Source of the DNA: Colimorpha sp045222295
GTDB lineage: Bacteria; Bacteroidota; Bacteroidia; Bacteroidales; P3
Reading direction: 5' to 3'
DNA length: 64,000 nucleotides
Assembly (NCBI GenBank): GCA_045222295.1
Contig: JBGUXP010000006.1
Coordinates: 62,001 to 126,000 of the forward strand
Of the stretch, positions 24,101 through 32,507 are shown one piece after another. A model generated the notes under the pieces. It saw only the letters and a list, made by a program, of their open reading frames with translations. It ran no database searches and was not told where the DNA came from. The position numbers were made by a program, and so were the translations under genes. Position 1 is the first letter of the stretch, and the number at the start of each line of letters is the position of its first letter.

Positions 24101-25048
24101 ATGACTAACGAGCAACTGAAAGAGGAAATTCTTCGATTAAAGAAAGAAAAAAATGCTGTCATTTTAGGTCATTATTACCAGCGGCATGAGATACAAGAAT
24201 TATCTGACTATGTAGGCGACAGCCTTGCTTTAGCACAAAAAGCGCAGGAGGCAACAGCTGACATTATTGTCTTCTGTGGTGTTCATTTCATGGCGGAGAC
24301 AGCTAAAATCCTCAATCCTAGTCGTAAGGTTTTATTGCCTGACATGGAGGCTAGCTGCTCGTTGGCTGAGAGTTGTAAGGCTGAAGATTTCTCCAAGTTC
24401 AAAGCAGAGCATCCTGATCACATGGTGATAAGTTACGTTAATTGTTCTGCTGAGATAAAGGCTTTGTCCGACCTTATCTGTACTTCCGGCAATGCCGAAA
24501 AATTGGTGCGTTCATTACCCGAAGACCAGAAGATCATTTTTGCTCCAGATAAGAATCTGGGTGGTTATATCAATCAGGTTACTGGCAGAAAGATGCTCCT
24601 TTGGAATGGTGTATGCACTGTACATGATGCTATGCAGGCTGAAGCAGTGCTGCAACTTAAGGCCGAACATCCCGACGCTCCCGTCATCGCTCATCCCGAG
24701 TGTAATCCTGCTCTTCTTAAAGTAGCCGATTTTGTGGGTTCTACCAAGGCAATGCTCAATTACATCAAAGCCTCTTCGGCCAAGAAATTCATTGTAGCTA
24801 CAGAAACGGGAATTCTCTTTGAGATGAAAAGAGAAAATCCTGATAAGGAGTTTATCACTTTGCGCGACAACAAGAGTTGCGCCTGCGACGACTGTGCTTA
24901 TATGAAGCTTAACACGCTGGAGAAACTGTATAAATGTCTGCGAGACGAGCAGCCTGAAATTTTGATGAGCCCCGAGATGATTGAGGCTGCCAAACGTCCC
25001 ATTGTTCGCATGCTTGACATGAGCCGCCAGTTGGGGATCATCAGGTGA
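24101..25048 (+). CDS. nadA: Quinolinate synthase
   Basis: NadA condenses iminoaspartate with dihydroxyacetone phosphate to quinolinate in NAD synthesis, using a 4Fe-4S cluster. The start is at 24101 (MTNEQLKEEI, 315 residues). Motifs: VILGHYYQRHEIQELSDYVGDSL, IIVFCGVHFMAETAKILNP (first cluster Cys), VSYVNCSAEIKAL..CTSGNA (second region), FAPDKNLG, HPECNPAL, TETGILFEM and the terminal CACDDCAYMKLNTLEKL with the third cluster Cys. No nadB or nadC is adjacent. The stop codon overlaps a small downstream frame (25045). Confidence 0.97.
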   Translation: MTNEQLKEEILRLKKEKNAVILGHYYQRHEIQELSDYVGDSLALAQKAQEATADIIVFCGVHFMAETAKILNPSRKVLLPDMEASCSLAESCKAEDFSKFKAEHPDHMVISYVNCSAEIKALSDLICTSGNAEKLVRSLPEDQKIIFAPDKNLGGYINQVTGRKMLLWNGVCTVHDAMQAEAVLQLKAEHPDAPVIAHPECNPALLKVADFVGSTKAMLNYIKASSAKKFIVATETGILFEMKRENPDKEFITLRDNKSCACDDCAYMKLNTLEKLYKCLRDEQPEILMSPEMIEAAKRPIVRMLDMSRQLGIIR

Positions 25049-25182
25049 GGTATCTTATTGAAGCAGCTTCAGGCGATTTGATGATTGTATGGTCTATCCG
25101 TAAAGAGCCTGCCGAAACGATGGTCTACGATCACCCCAACTTTGGTGGCTGTTATGTTGACAATAAAAATGAGAAACCATGA
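25045..25182 (+). CDS. Possible 45-residue protein coupled to nadA and the YbaK-type gene
   Basis: A GTG at 25045 overlaps the nadA stop (GTGA), and the frame ends in a TGA that overlaps the next ATG (ATGA at 25179-25182). The peptide (VRYLIEAASGDLMIVWSIRK and on to GGCYVDNKNEKP) has no signal peptide and no family I recognise; an internal ATG at 25081 is an alternative start. The main support is the tight four-base overlap on both sides, which is how coupled genes are packed elsewhere in this window. It is too short to judge from composition. Confidence 0.35.
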   Translation: MRYLIEAASGDLMIVWSIRKEPAETMVYDHPNFGGCYVDNKNEKP

Positions 25183-25682
25183 TAGGACAACCACAAGTAT
25201 ACGAAACCCTGGAAAGAATGGGTATTCCTTTCGACTATTACGAGCATCCCGAGGCACCGACCATAGAGATTGCCGCGCAATTCTACCGCGGCGAGGGGAC
25301 GACATTGTGTAAAAACCTCTTCTTCCGAAACCATAAGGGCAACCGTCATTATCTCGTCATCATGGACAGCCGATTCCCGATGGATATCCACGATATGGAG
25401 CACCGATTACATCAGGGAAAACTCTCTTTCGCCAGTTCTGAGCGAATGATGAAATATCTCGGAGTGAAGCCTGGCAGTGTCTCACTCTTCACGCTCATCA
25501 ATGATACCAATCATGGGGTCACTCTCTTCGTCGATCGCAACCTGTTGAACGCCGAAAAAGTGAGTTTTCATCCCAACGACAACCATGCATCGCTGGTGAT
25601 ATCACGTGACGATATGTTGAAATTTATCGAACAAATTGGCAACCCCTACGAGATTGTTGATTTATACAACCCAAATTGTTGA
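25179..25682 (+). CDS. YbaK/ProX-type aminoacyl-tRNA deacylase
   Basis: A 167-residue YbaK/INS domain, the free-standing trans-editing type that clears mischarged tRNA (prolyl-tRNA in ProX/PrdX relatives). Visible family features are the start YETLERMGIPFDYYEHPEAPT, the conserved Lys in CKNLFFRN, HYLVIMDSR, SFASSERMMKYLGVKPGSVSLF and, towards the end, VSFHPNDNHASLVISRDDMLKFI. The opening HPEAPTIE and the N-D-x-N-H pattern fit the prolyl-tRNA deacylase subgroup better than Cys-tRNA(Pro) YbaK. It follows nadA and is probably cotranscribed with it. Confidence 0.9.
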   Translation: MIGQPQVYETLERMGIPFDYYEHPEAPTIEIAAQFYRGEGTTLCKNLFFRNHKGNRHYLVIMDSRFPMDIHDMEHRLHQGKLSFASSERMMKYLGVKPGSVSLFTLINDTNHGVTLFVDRNLLNAEKVSFHPNDNHASLVISRDDMLKFIEQIGNPYEIVDLYNPNC

Positions 25683-25752
25683 TAACATAGTAAAATTGAT
25701 GTTTTACGTGAAACATCAAGGAGGAATTTCCATTATGGGAACTTCTCCTTTT

Positions 25753-26499
25753 TTAGTTGCATCCTTCGGGGGTGCAAACGTGGGGTACGTAGAATAGAGT
25801 GTCGACTTTGGAATAGTCCAAGTCTGTTACAGGAACGTTGATATCACGTATGTCGGTGGGTTTAAACGTCACGTTGTCGGATTCATCAATGACGTAGGTA
25901 CATTTCATGTGGCCTTGTGGGTCGAGCATCACCGTGGTAGGGGTGCCGTTGGGGCCGGTGATGAGCTGCTGCTGTGGGGCGATGGCATTTACGACATTGT
26001 TAAGATAATTGTCGGCTACATCGAACCCTAACTCATCAAAGCTTTCACCATAATGAAAGATGAAGGTCCACACCACCTGCCACATGTTCTTCATCATCAA
26101 CTGGCGGTATTGCGGCAGGGTGTCGTTGATCCAATAGCGGGGCGAGGTGATGCCATGGCGGCGGAACACCTCGTCCATATACTGCGCCGTGCTATAGTCG
26201 GTTTCCACAAAGTACCAACGCACCTGGCTGCTGTCGCACTCAGCCATCTTGCGCGGGTAAACGTCGCGCATGGCCAACTCGCAGGGGCCACAGCACGAGC
26301 TGGTCAGCACAACCACCTTGTAGTGCGTGGTATCGGCGACTATCAACTGCCGCAATTGCTCCACCGTGACGGGCGTGAGGTTGTCCATAGCGAGCACCTT
26401 TCGGTAATTTTTCTCTGTAGGCTTTGATATTCTGCAGCCCGTCAACAGCAAAGTACCTATCATCAGGGCAAAGACTGTTTTGACACTAGGAAGTTTCAT
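25753..26499 (-). CDS. Lipoprotein with a thioredoxin-like CGPC motif
   Basis: I chose the ATG at 26499 because the protein then opens with a lipoprotein signal (MKLPSVKTVFALMIGTLLLTGC, Cys at about residue 22). The longer frame adds 15 residues in front of it. The 248-residue protein has VVVLTSSCCGPCELAMRDVYP. CGPC is the canonical thioredoxin redox site, and a strand-helix pattern with GTPTTVMLDPQGHMKCTYV (the position of the thioredoxin cis-Pro) follows. It probably acts as a membrane-anchored thiol-disulphide protein outside the cytoplasm. The substrate is unknown. It ends with a further Cys pair (HVCTPEGCN). It stands alone on the minus strand. Confidence 0.8.
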   Translation of the reverse strand: MKLPSVKTVFALMIGTLLLTGCRISKPTEKNYRKVLAMDNLTPVTVEQLRQLIVADTTHYKVVVLTSSCCGPCELAMRDVYPRKMAECDSSQVRWYFVETDYSTAQYMDEVFRRHGITSPRYWINDTLPQYRQLMMKNMWQVVWTFIFHYGESFDELGFDVADNYLNNVVNAIAPQQQLITGPNGTPTTVMLDPQGHMKCTYVIDESDNVTFKPTDIRDINVPVTDLDYSKVDTLFYVPHVCTPEGCN

Positions 26500-26661
26500 T
26501 TTTTTTAAAAGTTGAGTATGCTGTTCTTTATATACAAAACGCACAAAGGGTCCAAATCTTACAGCTGTCTTTCTTTTTTAACAGTTTTTATTATCTGGTG
26601 CAGACATGGCAAAAGACACAACAGCGCGAAAAAAATTTTCACCACACGGTGAAAAAAGTGT

Positions 26662-26669
26662 ATTTTTGC
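26662..26669 (+). promoter_or_regulatory. -7 promoter element of the RluA-family gene
   Basis: TATTTTTG ends 7 bases before the ATG at 26677, so transcription would start at or next to the start codon. Confidence 0.75.
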
Positions 26670-26676
26670 AGCCGAA

Positions 26677-27546
26677 ATGAAACAGAACGAATATATTGTC
26701 AACGAACCTAAGGAATTGTTGCAGTTCCTTATGGAAATAATGTCCGACAGCAGCCGCACAAAGGTAAAGGAGCTGTTGGCGCATAATGTCTATGTCGACG
26801 GACGACGCACGTCGCAGTTCAACTTTCCGTTACAGAAGGGAATGAAGGTGAGCATTGAAAAGACGTCGTTCCAGGACCGTCTGCGACCCCGAGACCTCGA
26901 TATCGTCTTCGAAGACCAGCACCTGTTGGTAGTTAACAAACACGAGGGTTTGTTGAGCAACAGCAAGCATCCCAACGACAAAACGGTTATCACAGTGCTC
27001 AACCAATATCTTGATGCCACTCGTCAGCGTTGCCACGCCCATATCGTCCATCGCCTTGACCGTGATACCAGCGGTTTGATGGTGGTGAGCAAAAGTAAGG
27101 AGGTGAGCCAGAAGTTCGAGGAGGACTGGAAGGGCATGGTCTTTGACCGCCGCTATGTTGCAGTGGCTTGGGGTCACTTGGAGAAGAGTAGGGGAGAGGT
27201 GCGTTCGTGGTTCACCGACGGCGAGTTCTGCGTACTCTCGTCACCCACAGACAATGGAGGAAAACTGGCTGTGACACACTATGAAGTAAAGCAGACGTCC
27301 CGTAGATATAGCCTTGTGGAGTTGAAGCTCGATACCGGTCGCCGCAACCAAATCCGTGTCCACCTGCGTGACCTGCAGCACCCAGTGGTCCACGACCCCA
27401 TGTATGGCTACAAGGAAGACCTCTCGCCCATCAACCGCCTGGCGCTCCACGCCTTCCGCCTCTGCTTCGTGCATCCTATCACCGGCAAGCGCCTGAAATT
27501 CGAGACTCCCATCCCCTCATCATTCCTCAAGTTGATGGAACTCTGA
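26677..27546 (+). CDS. RluA-family pseudouridine synthase
   Basis: Isomerises uridine to pseudouridine in rRNA or tRNA. The 289-residue protein has an N-terminal S4-type RNA-binding part (about residues 18-60: SRTKVKELLAHNVYVDGR, FPLQKGMKVSI) and the catalytic domain. That domain has LLVVNKHEGLLS, the active-site Asp segment HRLDRDTSGLMV, RRYVAVAWG, LKLDTGRRNQIRVHL, HPVVHDPMYG and LALHAFRL. The class (RluA, RluC or RluD) cannot be settled by eye. The S4 segment needs the ATG at 26677, which lies only 7 bases after the -7 element. Confidence 0.93.
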   Translation: MKQNEYIVNEPKELLQFLMEIMSDSSRTKVKELLAHNVYVDGRRTSQFNFPLQKGMKVSIEKTSFQDRLRPRDLDIVFEDQHLLVVNKHEGLLSNSKHPNDKTVITVLNQYLDATRQRCHAHIVHRLDRDTSGLMVVSKSKEVSQKFEEDWKGMVFDRRYVAVAWGHLEKSRGEVRSWFTDGEFCVLSSPTDNGGKLAVTHYEVKQTSRRYSLVELKLDTGRRNQIRVHLRDLQHPVVHDPMYGYKEDLSPINRLALHAFRLCFVHPITGKRLKFETPIPSSFLKLMEL

Positions 27547-27621
27547 CAGAGAAAGACCTCCTTTTGTTTTGAACTAGACTCTTGTTCCGAATAGGTTCGG
27601 GAGGTTAATTGTTTTACATTT

Positions 27622-27675
27622 GTTCAGTAGTTGTTCGGTACTTGTTCGGTCAAACACCGAACAAGTACCGAACAA
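27622..27675. repeat. Palindrome of 11-nt periodic GTTCGGTA units (copy II)
   Basis: The arms at 27631-27650 and 27656-27675 are perfectly complementary over 20 nt (TTGTTCGGTACTTGTTCGGT) around the loop CAAAC. GTTC cores sit at 27622, 27633 and 27644, exactly 11 nt apart; an outer stem with one mismatch extends to about 27609-27689. The core GTTCGGTCAAACACCGAAC is identical to that in the palindrome at 54123-54188. The remaining gap 27547-27785 shows no gene. Confidence 0.85.
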
Positions 27676-27785
27676 ATGATGTTAAACAACTGTACAACAG
27701 AGGTACAAAATACCTCCCATTCCCTTTGTCAAGTTTTTTTCGGTATTATACAATAAAAAGCAACAAACTGCGTTAGAAGGTTATT

Positions 27786-28388
27786 ATGTATAAAAAGATA
27801 TTTTTTATCATAGCTTTTTTGACGCTGGTGTTCGGCGTGTCGGCACAGTACAAGACCGTTGCCGATACTTCGCGGTGGGATTATCACCTGTCGGTGGGTT
27901 CATCGCTGATGACCAGCAATGGGAAGGGCAACGCCTATATGTGGGTAGCGCCTAGTGTAAACTATCAGGCCAACGACCGATTGACCCTCCGTGGCGGCTT
28001 CCTTGCCGTGGGATCGTTGCTGGGAGGTTACGAGCTGCAAGGCAACAGCCGCAGTCTCGCCCCGTGTCGTCGTGGCACGCAGTTGATGGGTGCCGCCATC
28101 GGTGCCGACTACACTGTCAGCGACCGTCTGACCCTCTGGGCCACGGTGATGCACATCGGCGGCTGGCATGAGCCTGTGTGGTCGCCCTTCAACGAGGCCT
28201 TCAATATCGGTGTTACCGCTCTCAGCGGCGGATTCAGCTATGCCTTGAGTGACGAGTCGATGCTCGAGATGCACTTCCATTTCGTGCATGACCATTATGG
28301 CAATGATGCCCTTGGCATCCTGGGACATCCTTACTATGGCTATGGCGTGCCGTGCTATGAGATTTTTAGCGGCCCTTGGTTATATTGA
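27786..28388 (+). CDS. Secreted beta-barrel-like protein
   Basis: A 200-residue protein with a cleavable signal peptide (MYKKIFFIIAFLTLVFGVSA, cut after VSA before QYKTV). The rest is made of alternating hydrophobic and polar strands (YHLSVGSSLMTS, YMWVAPSVNYQANDRLTLRGGF, IGADYTVSDRLTLWATVMHIGG, GFSYALSDESMLEMHFHFVH), the pattern of a small outer-membrane beta-barrel. It ends in CYEIFSGPWLY, an aromatic C-terminus as in many outer-membrane proteins. No family name is apparent. It lies downstream of palindrome II, which may sit in its leader. Confidence 0.75.
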   Translation: MYKKIFFIIAFLTLVFGVSAQYKTVADTSRWDYHLSVGSSLMTSNGKGNAYMWVAPSVNYQANDRLTLRGGFLAVGSLLGGYELQGNSRSLAPCRRGTQLMGAAIGADYTVSDRLTLWATVMHIGGWHEPVWSPFNEAFNIGVTALSGGFSYALSDESMLEMHFHFVHDHYGNDALGILGHPYYGYGVPCYEIFSGPWLY

Positions 28389-28447
28389 GAGGTGAAAAGT
28401 GAGCAATGAAAAACAATAAGTGAAAAACGAAAACAGAAATAGAGAAA

Positions 28448-29065
28448 GTGGAATACAACACTCAACGAGAGCAACTGAAGATTACGGATTATGGGCGTAA
28501 CGTCACGAAGATGATAGATTACGCCAAAACTATCGAAGACCGTATCGAGCGCACACAGATGGCCAACCTCATCATCGACACCATGGCATTGGTAAACCCC
28601 AAGGTCAAGGAACGTACCGACTACCGTCATATCCTGTGGGACCACTTGATGATGATGGCCAGCTATGACCTCGATGTGGACTGCCCTTACACCATCAATC
28701 GCGAGGAGACAGAAGAGGTAAAACCCCGTCCGCTAAGTTACAGCGACAGCAAGATACGCTACCGGCATTATGGTCGTGCCTTGGAAGACATGATACGTGC
28801 TGTGGCCGAGATGCCCGAAGGGGAGGAGAAGAGTGCCCTGTCGCAGCAGATAGCCCATACCATGAAGCGGCAGTACCTGCAGTGGAATCGCGACTCGGTG
28901 GATGACGATCTGATAAGGGAACAGCTCAACGAGCTCTCTGGCGGCCGCATCACGCTGCCTGAGGATTTCCAGTTCCGCGACTCGAAAATCTACCTCGACG
29001 CCATGGCTGCAGTGACGGCCAAAAAGGAGTCGAATGCCAAGAAAAAGAAAAAGAAGAAAAAATGA
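28448..29065 (+). CDS. DUF4290 protein, GTG start
   Basis: A 205-residue cytoplasmic protein of the Bacteroidota family DUF4290. It starts with the typical EYNTQREQLKITDYGRNVTKMIDYA and carries YRHILWDHLMMMASYDLDVDCPY, YGRALEDMIRAVAEMPEGEEK and a Lys-rich tail (KKKKKKKK). The start must be GTG at 28448, since no ATG is available before the conserved opening. The function is unknown. It overlaps murA by 4 bases (ATGA) and heads a long plus-strand operon (DUF4290, murA, PHP phosphatase, purB, ABC exporter, T9SS protein, nadK) with gaps of -4 to 30 bases. Confidence 0.88.
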   Translation: MEYNTQREQLKITDYGRNVTKMIDYAKTIEDRIERTQMANLIIDTMALVNPKVKERTDYRHILWDHLMMMASYDLDVDCPYTINREETEEVKPRPLSYSDSKIRYRHYGRALEDMIRAVAEMPEGEEKSALSQQIAHTMKRQYLQWNRDSVDDDLIREQLNELSGGRITLPEDFQFRDSKIYLDAMAAVTAKKESNAKKKKKKKK

Positions 29066-30381
29066 GTAGTTTCGAAATCATAGGAGGCCATAAGCTGAGA
29101 GGCGAGATTGTGCCACAAGGAGCCAAGAACGAGGCCCTGCAGGTGCTTTGTGCCGTGTTGCTGACCTCCGAGAAGGTACGTATCGAGCATGTGCCAGACA
29201 TCCGCGATGTAAACAAGCTCATCGACTTGCTGAAGCTCCTTGGTGTCAGTGTGCGCGAGGATGTGCCGTCGGCCTGCGAAAGTGGCCGCACCTTCGAGTT
29301 CCAGGCTGACCAAGTGAACCTCGAGGTGCTGCAGAGTCAGCAGTTCCGTGAGCAAGCAGGTGCCCTCCGGGGTAGCATCATGCTTGTGGGACCTCTCCTG
29401 TCGCGTTATGGACAGGCCGTGGTGCCGCAGCCTGGTGGCGACAAGATTGGCCGCCGCCGCCTCGACACTCATTTCATTGGCATGGAACGCCTCGGAGCCA
29501 CGGTGGAATACAAGCGTGGAGCCTACATAGTCAACGCCAAGAAGCTCAAAGGTTGCTATATGCTGCTCGATGAGGCTTCTGTCACCGGTACTGCCAATAT
29601 CATTATGACCGCGGTCCTTGCCCGTGGCACTACCACCATCATGAATGCCGCCTGTGAGCCCTATGTCTACCAGCTCTGCAATATGCTCAACCGTATGGGT
29701 GCCAAAATCACTGGCGTGGGGAGCAATATGCTTACCATTCGCGGTGTGAAGGAGCTTCACGGTTGCGAACACCGCCTGTTGCCTGACATGATTGAGGTGG
29801 GTTCCTTCATCGGCATGGCCGCCATGACACAGGGCGACATCACCATCAAGAATGCCCAGGTGCAGCACTTGGGACTTATCCCACAGGTCTTCCGCCGTCT
29901 CGGTATCGAAGTGTGGCAGAAAGGTGACGACCTCTATGTGCCGGCGCAGGAACACTATGAGATTGAGCGGTTCATGGATGGCTCCATCATGACTGTGGCC
30001 GATGCCCCCTGGCCTGGATTCACCCCCGACCTTATCTCCATTGCCCTCGTGGTCGCCACCCAGGCGAAGGGCAGTGTGTTGATACACCAGAAGATGTTCG
30101 AGAGTCGACTCTTCTTCGTCGATAAACTCATCGACATGGGTGCCCAGATTATCCTCTGCGACCCCCACCGCGCCACCGTCATTGGTCTCGACCGTGAGCA
30201 CAAGCTCCGTGGCGTCCGCATGGCTTCGCCAGACATTCGTGCAGGTGTGGCTCTGCTTATTGCCGCACTCAGCGCCGAAGGGAAGAGCCGCATCGACAAC
30301 ATCGAGCAAATAGACCGTGGATACCAGTATATAGACAAACGACTCGCCAAGCTCGGTGCCGAGATAAGGAGAGTGGAATAA
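29062..30381 (+). CDS. murA: UDP-GlcNAc 1-carboxyvinyltransferase with Asp at the catalytic Cys site
   Basis: MurA makes the first committed step of peptidoglycan synthesis: enolpyruvyl transfer from PEP to UDP-GlcNAc. The 439-residue protein has the opening GGHKLRGEIVPQGAKNEAL, LRGSIMLVGPLLSRYG, RRRLDTHF, ASVTGTANIIM, DMIEVGSFIGMAAM and DIRAGVALLIAALSAEG. At the loop where E. coli has the fosfomycin-reactive Cys115, this protein has PGGDKIG, with Asp at about residue 127. Asp at this site is known to give natural fosfomycin insensitivity while keeping activity. It is cotranscribed with DUF4290 and the PHP phosphatase gene. Confidence 0.96.
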   Translation: MSSFEIIGGHKLRGEIVPQGAKNEALQVLCAVLLTSEKVRIEHVPDIRDVNKLIDLLKLLGVSVREDVPSACESGRTFEFQADQVNLEVLQSQQFREQAGALRGSIMLVGPLLSRYGQAVVPQPGGDKIGRRRLDTHFIGMERLGATVEYKRGAYIVNAKKLKGCYMLLDEASVTGTANIIMTAVLARGTTTIMNAACEPYVYQLCNMLNRMGAKITGVGSNMLTIRGVKELHGCEHRLLPDMIEVGSFIGMAAMTQGDITIKNAQVQHLGLIPQVFRRLGIEVWQKGDDLYVPAQEHYEIERFMDGSIMTVADAPWPGFTPDLISIALVVATQAKGSVLIHQKMFESRLFFVDKLIDMGAQIILCDPHRATVIGLDREHKLRGVRMASPDIRAGVALLIAALSAEGKSRIDNIEQIDRGYQYIDKRLAKLGAEIRRVE

Positions 30382-30411
30382 ACAAAACGGATAACCCTTA
30401 CAAAGCAAAGT

Positions 30412-31149
30412 ATGTTTGGTTTTTTCAAGAGAAAACGTGAACCACGCCCCATCTTCCAGCCTCTCGGGATTGATATGCACTGCCACTTGGTGCCGAAGGT
30501 CGACGACGGCTCCAAATGTATAGAGGAAAGTATCGAATGCCTCAACACACTCAAGGCTGTAGGATACGATAAGGTTATCATCACGCCCCATTTTCAGTTC
30601 CCTCGTTTTCAGAACGACGAGGACGACATTTGCCGTCGCTATGAGGAACTCAAGAAGCAGGCCGCAGATGCCGGCGTGGATATAACGTTTGCCGGCATTG
30701 CTGGCGAATACCGTATCGACGACGGCTTTAAGCCCCGCCTCGACAATCCCCGTTTCCTCTTGGTGGGTGGGAAATATGTGCTCGTCGAGTTCTCCCTCCA
30801 TCAGCAGATGATGGGGTGCGACGAAATGATTTTCGACTTGCAGATGAAAGGCTATGAAATTATACTTGCCCACCCGGAGCGCTATCCCTATCTCAACGTC
30901 TTCGGCTCACGCATGGAACAGCTCAAGAACCAGGGTGTTTTGTTCCAGATAAACCTCCTGTCGCTTGGTGGCTTCTATGGCGAGGAAGCCCAACGGCGTG
31001 CCTATCATCTGATTGAGCATGGTTGGGTGGAGTTTATGGGTACCGACACCCACAACACCATGTATGCCCAAGCGCTCATCGACCTTTCCCACGACCGCAA
31101 GGTCGAAAAGGTCTTGGAAAAATACGAATTTATGAACAAATCATTGTAA
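30412..31149 (+). CDS. PHP-type tyrosine phosphatase, CpsB/YwqE-like
   Basis: A 245-residue PHP-fold metal-dependent phosphatase. Metal ligands are visible at DMHCHLVPKVDDGS (His-x-His near residue 23), IITPHFQ, AGEYRIDDGF, ILAHPERYPYL and MGTDTHNT. CpsB and YwqE of this group dephosphorylate bacterial tyrosine kinases that control polysaccharide export; no such kinase is in this window. It sits in the murA operon, 30 bases after murA, consistent with envelope work, and 8 bases before purB. Confidence 0.9.
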   Translation: MFGFFKRKREPRPIFQPLGIDMHCHLVPKVDDGSKCIEESIECLNTLKAVGYDKVIITPHFQFPRFQNDEDDICRRYEELKKQAADAGVDITFAGIAGEYRIDDGFKPRLDNPRFLLVGGKYVLVEFSLHQQMMGCDEMIFDLQMKGYEIILAHPERYPYLNVFGSRMEQLKNQGVLFQINLLSLGGFYGEEAQRRAYHLIEHGWVEFMGTDTHNTMYAQALIDLSHDRKVEKVLEKYEFMNKSL

Positions 31150-31157
31150 AACAGAAT

Positions 31158-32507
31158 ATGAACAGTCTTAATGCCGTGTCGCCCATTGACGGGCGCTATC
31201 GTAGCAAATGTGAGCCCCTGGCCAAGTACTTCTCTGAAGGGGCATTGATTAAATATCGTGTCCGTGTCGAAGTGGAGTATTTCATCGCCCTCGCCGACCG
31301 CCTGAAGCAGGTGCGTCCTGCCCTTGCCTCTGTTGCCTCCAAGGCTGAATCCCTGCGTGACATTTATCGCAACTTCTCCGACACCGACGCTCAGGCCATC
31401 AAGGACATCGAGAAGGTCACCAACCATGATGTCAAAGCCGTAGAGTACTTCCTCAAAGGCAAGTTCGACGAGATGGGACTCTCCGAACTCAAAGAATTCA
31501 TCCATTTTGGCCTCACCTCGCAGGATATCAACAACACTTCAGTACCGCTCTCCATGAAAGAATGCCACGATGAGGTGTTGCTGCCTGCCTACAAGAAGAT
31601 TCTCGCCCTCCTCGACGAGCGCGCCAACGAGTGGAAGGACATTCCCATGCTGGCCCATACTCACGGTCAGCCCGCCTCGCCCACCACGCTGGGCAAGGAA
31701 TGGGGTGTCTTTGCCTACCGTCTGCGCCGTCAGATTGAAGAATTGGAGCGCATCCCCTTCACCGCCAAATTCGGTGGCGCCACGGGCAACTATAACGCCC
31801 ACTTGGCCGCCTTCCCGGAAATGGATTGGCGCGCCTTCGGCAATGACTTCGTGAAAAATCACCTCGGCCTCGAGCGCCAGCAACTCACCACCCAGATTGA
31901 GAACTATGATATGATGGCCGCTTGGTTCGATGCCTGCAAGCGTATCAATGTCATACTCATCGACCTCTGCCGCGACATCTGGACTTACGTCTCCATGGAA
32001 TATTTCAAACAGAAAATCAAAGCCGGTGAAGTGGGTTCCAGCGCCATGCCACACAAAGTCAACCCTATCGACTTCGAGAACGCCGAAGGTAACCTCGGCC
32101 TGGCCAACGCCATCTTTGAGCACCTCAGCCACAAACTGCCCGTCTCCCGCATGCAGCGCGACCTCACCGACAGCACCGTCTCCCGCAACATCGGTGTCCC
32201 CATTGCCCACACCATGATTTCCATTGCTTCGTTGGAGAAGGGCTTGGGCAAGCTGCTCCTCAATGAGCAGGCCCTCTATCGCGACCTTGAGAACAACTGG
32301 GCCGTGGTGGCCGAAGCCATCCAGACCATCCTCCGCTCCGTGGGTTATCCCAACCCCTACGAAGCCCTCAAGCAGCTCACTCGCACCAACGAGAAGGTCA
32401 CCTCCGAGACCATTGCCGCCTTCGTCGAAACCCTCGACGTGGCTCCAGAGGTCAAGGAGCGCATCCGCCATATCACACCCCATAACTATATCGGTTACAG
32501 TCTGTGA
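31158..32507 (+). CDS. purB: Adenylosuccinate lyase
   Basis: Catalyses two fumarate-releasing steps in purine synthesis (SAICAR to AICAR, and adenylosuccinate to AMP). I chose the ATG at 31158 (MNSLNAVSPIDGRYRSK, 449 residues), since the longer frame would run through the previous gene. Motifs: IDGRYRSK, EVEYFIALA, HDVKAVEYFLK, FGLTSQDINNTS, HTHGQPASPTTLGKE and the fumarase-superfamily signature GSSAMPHKVNPIDFEN with the catalytic Ser. The longer PurB of this type is the E. coli-like form. The stop overlaps the GTG of the ABC transporter (GTGA). Confidence 0.97.
   Translation: MNSLNAVSPIDGRYRSKCEPLAKYFSEGALIKYRVRVEVEYFIALADRLKQVRPALASVASKAESLRDIYRNFSDTDAQAIKDIEKVTNHDVKAVEYFLKGKFDEMGLSELKEFIHFGLTSQDINNTSVPLSMKECHDEVLLPAYKKILALLDERANEWKDIPMLAHTHGQPASPTTLGKEWGVFAYRLRRQIEELERIPFTAKFGGATGNYNAHLAAFPEMDWRAFGNDFVKNHLGLERQQLTTQIENYDMMAAWFDACKRINVILIDLCRDIWTYVSMEYFKQKIKAGEVGSSAMPHKVNPIDFENAEGNLGLANAIFEHLSHKLPVSRMQRDLTDSTVSRNIGVPIAHTMISIASLEKGLGKLLLNEQALYRDLENNWAVVAEAIQTILRSVGYPNPYEALKQLTRTNEKVTSETIAAFVETLDVAPEVKERIRHITPHNYIGYSL

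Noticed and set aside
28990..30873. A 627-codon minus-strand open frame opposite murA and its neighbours
   Set aside because: murA and the DUF4290 and PHP genes on the plus strand have clear family motifs. The antisense frame has no recognisable domain or start context and arises from the codon bias of the real genes.
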